Source: Exophiala sp. HKRS030
Lineage: Eukaryota; Ascomycota; Eurotiomycetes; Chaetothyriales; Herpotrichiellaceae
Reading direction: 5' to 3'
Assembly (NCBI GenBank): GCA_023897205.1
Contig: JAHWDD010000003.1
Span: forward strand, 5,769,665-5,833,664
Length of the DNA stretch: 64,000 nucleotides
Shown: piece after piece, positions 57,760-64,000 of the stretch
Layout: every line of letters begins with the position of its first letter
Numbering within the stretch: position 1 is the first letter of the stretch
The notes under the pieces: generated by a model
Told to the model about the DNA's origin: nothing
What the model saw: only the letters and a program-made list of their open reading frames with translations
Database searches by the model: none
Position numbers and translations under genes: made by a program

Positions 57760-58671
57760 AATTGATCATCCAAATGAGAACGTGGAGACATTGTGTCCAT
57801 TCGGAGTAGCAGAATTCTTGTCCTGATTTCGCGGACCACAAGGTCTCCGGCCTCCGGGCAAATAGGGCATAGTGACAATGTAGGTTCGACCAGCGCGGGG
57901 CACCAGCTATATCGTAAATAGAATAGCGGTTTTAGATCACTTTTTAGCTTTTGATGAATCGACTTGAGAGCCTCGAAGCTGACGAGTCAGTTCTCAAACT
58001 ACAGAGAACCCTCGTTCTACAGAGTACCTATGTAGTCAATAGCAAGTTACACAAACTGAAGCCCGAGGAGAGAAGAGCTCCGGTCATACACAAGACAAAT
58101 GTCAGAATGGTCAGAATCCGGGTCAGAACTTAAGATGCACGATAAATATATGTCCTTTTTTTGTGCCGCGGTTGTTACAATGGAGCGGATAAGAATACTG
58201 GCCGGTATCCAGTTGTTTCTACAATCATGTGCGTTGAAAACTCGCTAGCATCGACGCCAGGTATCACGCCAGTATCAGAATTCAGATCAGAAAGGAAGAA
58301 CAGGCAAAGAACTGCACGAACCTAAATGCATCAGATCACATCTATGTCAAGCTTGTGATAGGCCATGGTGATAGAAATGAATGCGATGATGTTGCCTGTG
58401 ATGATGAAACTTAGCTTTCAATCGCGAAGGTAAAACAAACTGGCTTTCCCGAGGTCATTGTATTACACCGAGTGTCCGCCCAAACCCCGCAACCCCAGGA
58501 TTTCTGAGGGAGCAAGAGGCATAGGAGGGTGGGGAGTTGGTCAGATAGGACAAGCCACCCCACAATCCCTGCGCAAGACCTTACATGCTTCTACTTTCCT
58601 GGACGACGCGGATTTTTTTGCAACGTCTTCGCTTTCTTTCTCAAAGTAGTCTATGATCCAGGACAACCAAA
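57760..58671. other. Intergenic between P450 2 and regulator 2, no gene seen
   Basis: About 0.9 kb with short frames only. Confidence 0.5.
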
Positions 58672-61288
58672 ATGACGCGCAACTCCAGTGACAAAGAGGC
58701 CAAATGTTCTTTAGCTTGTCAGTATTGCCGTCTGAAAAAAGCCAAATGTGAGTCTTGCAGATATACATGATACCGAGAACGTAGAACATTTGATTAATAC
58801 TTCACTAGGCAGTGGCACAAAGCCGTGCGGCAATTGCATTGTGAGTATCAAATCTGATTTTATACGTACATGGACTAAGTCTTACCTCGAGGACCACGGT
58901 GAGGAATGCTGGTTTCCCCCACCACAGAATCGTGCAAGAAAGGCCAAAGCTCGAGACAAAGTCTTAGATGAGCGACTAGCGAGTTTGGAAGCCATGTTTC
59001 GAGCTAGCATTGAGCAGCGTCCACAGACGCTTACCTTTGTACCACAGATTCATGCTCAACCTCCCGAGCCCAGCCATGGGGACTCGATAAATCAAAGAGC
59101 AGTGTTTGATTCCAGAGACAACAGCCTGCTTGTCCAGAATCCGATTAATTTGGAATCAGACACCATAAGCGTATCTCGAAAACAGACGCTCGAATATGCG
59201 CCGCTTCCGTCGTCTCAGACCTTGCTTACTCCTCAAGAAATATGTAGCGAGCCGAATCAGCATTCTTCTCCGGAAAGATCGCCCTGTCTCTCTCTAAACG
59301 TGGTCAATCAAGCTACTCAAGCTCATAGGCTCGATTGCGAAGAGTCACCACACAAGCGACAGAAAATCACCGACGGTACAGCGAGAATTGACAATTACGA
59401 TTATGCGCAAAGCCTGAATCAGAGCCAGTTTGACATTTCCCCAGCAGGCACAACAATAGTTGATGCTGAATCTGCTGACTGTGATGCCGATGAACGAGAT
59501 GCTCCGCGTCCCAGTCGATTTCTCTCAATCTTCTCGGAAAGTGCCATACATTGGGTATCACGCCAGATAGGCGTACCAGATTTCATCACCACTACGCGTA
59601 GGCTTGCAGCAGACGTTGTTCGAAATGAGAGACTTGACCGCACCGTGCAACCAGAGCGAACGCCTGAGCCTGATTTCAACACAGCCATGAACTGGACATC
59701 CGCATTTTTTGAGAAGGGTCTCGATTCGGTGTATGGGGTTGTGAATCGCACATCTTACGAAACCCGCCTGCGAAATCATTTTGAGCGTCCCCTAGAGACC
59801 AAAGACGATCCTGCTTGGTATGCTCTTCGCAATACAATTTATGCATCAGGCTGCAGAATTTCCTTATCCACCGACGGAACCCCTAAATCCTTTTCTGAGT
59901 CCCGAACAAGAGCATGGCGCTTCTACGAAAATGCTCTCTCTGTTCACACAGAGCTGGTATATTTTCGACCAGACCTGACTGCTATTCGAGCACTACTTTT
60001 GATGGCTTTCTTTGCCGAAGCGCTGGGAAGTCCAGCTCTAGAATTTATGCTAGTATCAAACGCCGTCCGTCTGTGCCAATCAAAGGGCATGCACCTCCAG
60101 GTGAGCGCGAATACGAAATTGACTCAGGACGAGATTCACCAACGTGAATGCCTATGGTGGTGCGTCTACTCATATGATAAGCATTTGGCGTATCGCTCTG
60201 GTCGGCCATCTGTAAGTATCAGTATTCTAAACGCTTTTGCATGACAACTGATCCATGACAGGGCATTGACGATGACGATATTGGCTGTCCCATCCCGACA
60301 GCTGTGCCTTCTGGTAGCACAATCAATCTCGAATTCTTCCAGGCCACGGTTTACCACGCCCAGATCAACTCCGAGATCGCAAGACGACTCAACACGGTCA
60401 AAGCCCGACAACAAAGCCTCGAAATAACGCTGCGCGTAGTACAGGAGTTGGAGGCCAAACTGAAGGCATGGAGGAGCTCTCTGCCCACTAATTTCATATC
60501 GAATCCGCCGTTCGAATGTCCAAACCTCCCGCCGTCAATGCATGTCTTCCATGCAATCTTTCTCCATTTTTGCTACCACGGATCGCTCATTGCAATACAC
60601 ACCTCATTTTGCTACCCATGGAACCGGCCTGGACAGGAGGTCATCCGGGATGCCAATATAGTCACGCAACGACAGCAAAGTAAAGAAATTGTTGCTGAAT
60701 CATCGCGCAGCATCATCATGGCCGTGCAACGACTGCAAATCAATGCTGCTTCACCGGTGTGGTAAGTCAGAGAACTTGTGAAGATATTTTATGTGAACAA
60801 TCTTGACGTTATGCAGGTTGACCTTTTACTTTCCTCTTATCGGCCTAATCAATCTGTTCATACATATTGTGGAAAGCCCATTGCTTGCCTCTGCGCACTC
60901 AGATCTCTCTTTGATGGAGGTGATTGTTGGGCATTTTGGGTACCTTGAGTATATCTCCGAGGCTGAAATTTCATTTCCCTTTCCACGCGAGATTGTCAGT
61001 TATGCCCGTACGGTGGTCAACCAAGCACGTGGTGGGCTGCTACAGAAAACCCAAATTCTCCCTGTCCACCCGCCAGAGCCTCAGTACGAATCTGTATACA
61101 ATCCTATATATCCTCTCCCAGATGTAAGTGCCCATGACAAATTCATTGTGTTATTGGCATTTCTGACACGTACTCTTTCTGTACAGTTGCTCACTTCGAA
61201 TGATTGCGACCTCGATTTCGAGGACTGGCCGAGCTTTATGCCATCCTTTTCTGGTGTATCTTCTATGATGTTAGGAAATATACAGTAA
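58672..61288 (+). CDS. Zn2Cys6 transcription factor 2
   Basis: Exons 58672-58747, 58809-58840, 58892-60211, 60262-60761 and 60817-61288. The zinc cluster is split over the first three exons: CQYCRLKKAKC, then CGNC and DHGEEC. The spacing is that of the Zn2Cys6 class. The fungal-specific domain lies at about residues 280-500 (WTSAFFEKGLDSVYGVVNR, ALLLMAFFAEALGSPALEFM, CLWWCVYSYDKHLAYRSGRPS followed by GIDDDDIGCPIP). In the last exon a 63-base segment (61124-61186, GTAAGT ... GTACAG) looks like an intron but is stop-free and in frame, so the protein is 778 aa if spliced and 799 aa if retained. It is a candidate pathway regulator, unrelated in detail to regulator 1. Confidence 0.87.
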
Positions 61289-61907
61289 TCGAGTTGTGTT
61301 TTTGAGGGGCACATTCATTAAGATCGCTTGTTCTAGTTTGAAGCCGTTCACATATCACCCGCCAGAATGAGCTGCGTGCAAGAGCGCGGGGATTGCGCAA
61401 GGTTGCTGAGAAACTCTTCTATGCAAGTACGCACACATAGTCATTCGTGAATAGTTGTATTCGGATCAAAAAGCACCGCTTCGAAGGAAGTACCATTGTA
61501 TTTTCCACGCACAATTGACGTCTCGATAACTGGCGAACGGTTGCGGTCGGGCCGGATTTCCAACCCAGCCTCCGCTCGGAGCATATCGCCCCTTGTGCCC
61601 CTTGTTGCCCATGATCGGCAGCTTGACGTAACGCAGTGAATCAAAGCATCCTTCCTCGGAGCACAAAAAAACTGTGTTTACCCCTAGAACCCGGGCATAA
61701 CAAAATGAAAGAGGATTATATCCTATCGATCTGACTATCGTTCGAGTATCCCCTAGATCGCCTTGTCTAGCAACCTCTGGAATTTCACCCCCTTAGTCAA
61801 TTTTGATAGATCTGAGCGATCTGAAGTAGCCTTGTCCAGTACCACCAGGCTGTCGATTCAATATTACACGCTAAGATACCCAAAGAGGTTCTTTTTGACA
61901 ACGGAAA
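61289..61907. other. Intergenic, no gene seen
   Basis: About 0.6 kb between regulator 2 and the SnoaL-like gene. No supported frame. Confidence 0.5.
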
Positions 61908-62610
61908 ATGGCTGGGTGGAAACAGGAAGTAATTGAGCATCGCGCACTTGACTTGATAAAATAAACGACTAACCATAAGTGGCTACGCACTAGAAAGAGT
62001 TGACCACAATCGATGAGCTGGCCAAGACACTCGTCTCGCCAGTTAGCAAGGTATCTGCCCGACACCAAGTGCCTTTCTTTTCTCCAATATGCGCTTCTGC
62101 TGACACAGAACTGTTGTTGGTGCTGAAAAGTTTCACGATGAGTCTCTGAAACATGTTGAGCAAGAAGTTCTGGATCACTATAGGGATTTCTTGCACTTTG
62201 TCAACCACGTCTGTCACAAGGACCCTGATGCTGGGAAACGCTTTTACGAACTCTCAGATACCACTGATTTCGATCTCATGGGCACTCTACATCGGCCAGC
62301 TTTCGAGAATCACTACGACCACATCACGCCTTACCTTGCCAATGCGAGCGTATCACTCAAAGACATCGAGATATTCGCCGTCACGACTACCTTCGCTTAC
62401 GTTACTTGTCTGCAACACTTCCAAGGCGTTGCGTCTGATGGGGTCCCTTTTGACTTCACATTCCGCTCGACGAGTATTTTGCGGAAAGTAGGTGGGGAGT
62501 GGAAATATGTACATGAGCATTTCTCCTTCCCAGTCGACATGGCGACCAAGAAGGCGGATACCACTTGTGGACAAAACCTATCTGATTCTGTAGGCTTGAA
62601 GAAGGAATGA
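61908..62610 (+). CDS. SnoaL-like (NTF2-fold) protein (start uncertain; frameshifted in this sequence)
   Basis: The secure part is 62130-62610: SLKHVEQEVLDHYRDFLHFV, FYELSDTTDFDLMGTLHRPA, a central IEIFAVTTTFAYVTCLQHF strand pair, FTFRSTSILRKVGGEWKYVH and EHFSFPVDM. This is the alpha+beta cone of SnoaL/DUF4440-type proteins, which include small cyclases and isomerases of polyketide and meroterpenoid pathways. Upstream, a frame from 61994 (after a CTAAC branch site and TAG acceptor) runs into it after a one-base shift at the A4 run 62126-62129. With one extra A the two halves read VLKKFHDESLKHVE. A short first exon 61908-61928 (MAGWKQE) makes an exact 213 codons, but it is only plausible. Confidence 0.65.
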
Positions 62611-63598
62611 GCAACGTACGAATGGCGGAGACTTTGCCATCGAGTAAAGTGGCCCGCAGCTTGTGGGCCGCAGGTTTCGAGCCAATCCTGCATGAAAAGC
62701 TAGGATCGTCCTGGTCTGAGGGGTGATCTATCAGAGTACTTCACGCAAAAGACAGAGAAGTAAAATCCACTCTAAGCTCCTTAGATCAGGAAGTACCGCC
62801 TGTTCTCTTGGCCTGACGATCGTGGAAGCCGATGCTCCTTTGAGGACTGTGGCACGATACACAACTTCTAGCAAAAGGCTCAGGAGTTCCAAGACTAGAA
62901 ATAATAGGATCTCGAGAATTTGACAGCTGTTCCTCGTCGCCTGTGTACCGAGAAGAAATACGGCGATGATGTAGGATAATCTCAGGTTGATGGTAATACA
63001 AAAATCGCCGTAGTGGGAGTTCTTGAATTCAGCCCACACGTGATCAAAGTGAAAGATTGGCATATCGAGCTTATGTAAAGAGAAGCATTGACTTCCAATT
63101 GACATGCTGCACCACACTTGTCAATTAGAATTCATCTCACGTTCACTAAATGTCTCCTGGTTGAGTATCAGCCGATTGACGAGCCCGGAACACGACCTTC
63201 AAAGTGAATGAATCACCGTCTGCAACGCATGGCCGTCGCGAATAAAGACTAGGTGATATATTCAGGAATGATCCATTACACTATCGATGGTGAGGTGAAG
63301 AAACGAGGGTAAGCGTGTGGCAAAATAATTCGTCGATTCCTGGAGGCAATGATCCGACTGGCGAGTGATAAGCAAGCACATGTCGGGATAGCACTTTTCC
63401 GACCGCACGTCATCGGTCTGCATGACCAAGTGGAGGCCATGCGGGGAGTCAGATGTGACAAGAGTAGTTACAATTACACGTGCTTGCGGCCCACGCTCCT
63501 CAACAACCTGAATGCTGTAATCAGATAATATCTCCTGAGATCCTTAAGTCTGACGAAGGTCTGCTCATTGAGCTCAGACGTTCCCATCAGTACTAGTC
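62611..63598. other. Intergenic, no gene seen
   Basis: About 1 kb between the SnoaL-like gene and the epoxide hydrolase. It has only short frames without recognisable products. Confidence 0.5.
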
Positions 63599-64000
63599 AT
63601 GGCGCAGTCAAACATGTTTGACAGATTGCCCCCAAAGGCCTCTTCAAAGATCGAACCGTACAACCTACACATCGCGGCACCAGATCTCAAGCAAATGCTA
63701 GACCTGCTAAATCTGAGCCCTATAGCAGATCCTCTCTACGAAAACTCCCTCCCGGACGGAGACCGTCAGTTCGGTGTGCGTAGAGATTGGCTGGTTGAAG
63801 CCAAGCGAGTCTGGAAGGCGGAGTTCGACTGGAAAGTTGTTTCCTGTTGTACCTTTCCACTGCTAACAACCCTTAAGGAGAGAAACAGAAAATCGGGTCA
63901 ACTCGTTCCCCAACTTTCGAACTCCCGTCGAAGATGAGCTGGGAACCTTCGACATACACTTCGCGGCACTTTTCTCCAACCGGCTAGATGCAATTCCAGT
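63599..64000 (+). CDS. Epoxide hydrolase, N-terminal part (cut by window edge)
   Basis: Exon 1 is 63599-63835 and exon 2 starts at 63881 and runs off the window. The intron has a CTAAC branch site. The 119 visible residues match the epoxide hydrolase N-terminal domain (EHN): IEPYNLHIAAPDLKQMLDLL, LPDGDRQFGVRRDWLVEAK, then across the intron DWKRETENRVNSFPNF and IHFAALFSN. The alpha/beta hydrolase core with the catalytic Asp-His-Asp is not in the window. Microsomal-type enzymes of this layout open epoxides to diols. Next to two FAD monooxygenases and two P450s it could process an epoxide intermediate. Its presence means the cluster continues to the right. Confidence 0.85.

Noticed and set aside
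1..64000. CRISPR arrays, tRNA or rRNA genes, transposons
   Set aside because: I saw no regularly spaced repeats, no convincing cloverleaf with internal promoter boxes, and no transposase or reverse transcriptase motif. A tRNA scan would be needed to be certain.

Overview
The window is 64 kb of nuclear DNA from a filamentous ascomycete (Pezizomycotina). The support is direct. There are many short GT-AG introns of about 45-95 bp, several with a CTAAC branch site. There are two Zn2Cys6 regulators with fungal-type C-terminal domains, a fungal PMT2-type mannosyltransferase and long gene-poor spacers. I cannot fix the genus. The gene mix would suit Eurotiomycetes/Chaetothyriales or Dothideomycetes, but that is inference.

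Left part (1-16.1 kb): conserved core genes. In order these are the 3' end of a His-rich conserved fungal protein, a PA-domain/RING-H2 membrane E3 ligase (-), an aquaporin (+), splicing factor SF3A1/Prp21 (-), the protein O-mannosyltransferase PMT2 (+) and the microtubule plus-end protein EB1/Bim1 (+).

Transition (16.1-21.5 kb): sparse DNA with two remotely similar, intronless hypothetical genes, each with a TATA box. From here on there are no recognisable core genes.

Right part (21.6-64 kb): an accessory, secondary-metabolism-like cluster. It starts with three intronless polytopic membrane proteins in tandem. The first looks like the AveC-like spirocyclase family of actinomycete polyketide clusters, and the other two resemble bacterial-style membrane proteins. 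After them come four MFS transporters (two are paralogues), two FAD monooxygenases, two phytanoyl-CoA-type Fe(II)/2-oxoglutarate dioxygenases, a CocE/NonD-type hydrolase, a short-chain dehydrogenase, a DUF3237-like protein reconstructed from seven small exons, two P450s sharing a divergent promoter, a SnoaL-like protein, two Zn2Cys6 regulators and an epoxide hydrolase cut by the right edge. No polyketide synthase, NRPS, prenyltransferase or class I/II terpene synthase is visible. Either the core enzyme lies beyond the right edge, the AveC-like membrane proteins are the ring-forming enzymes, or the cluster acts on an imported or shared precursor. Divergent promoters carry dense CCGAA/TTCGG motifs, a plausible common regulator site.

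Quality note: seven genes are interrupted by exactly one apparently missing base inside a homopolymer run (A4, G5, G4, G5, G3, G4, A4). In every case adding one base gives a full-length protein with an intact domain and an integer codon count. This pattern points to assembly indels rather than pseudogenes, so I annotate these loci as CDS and state each break.
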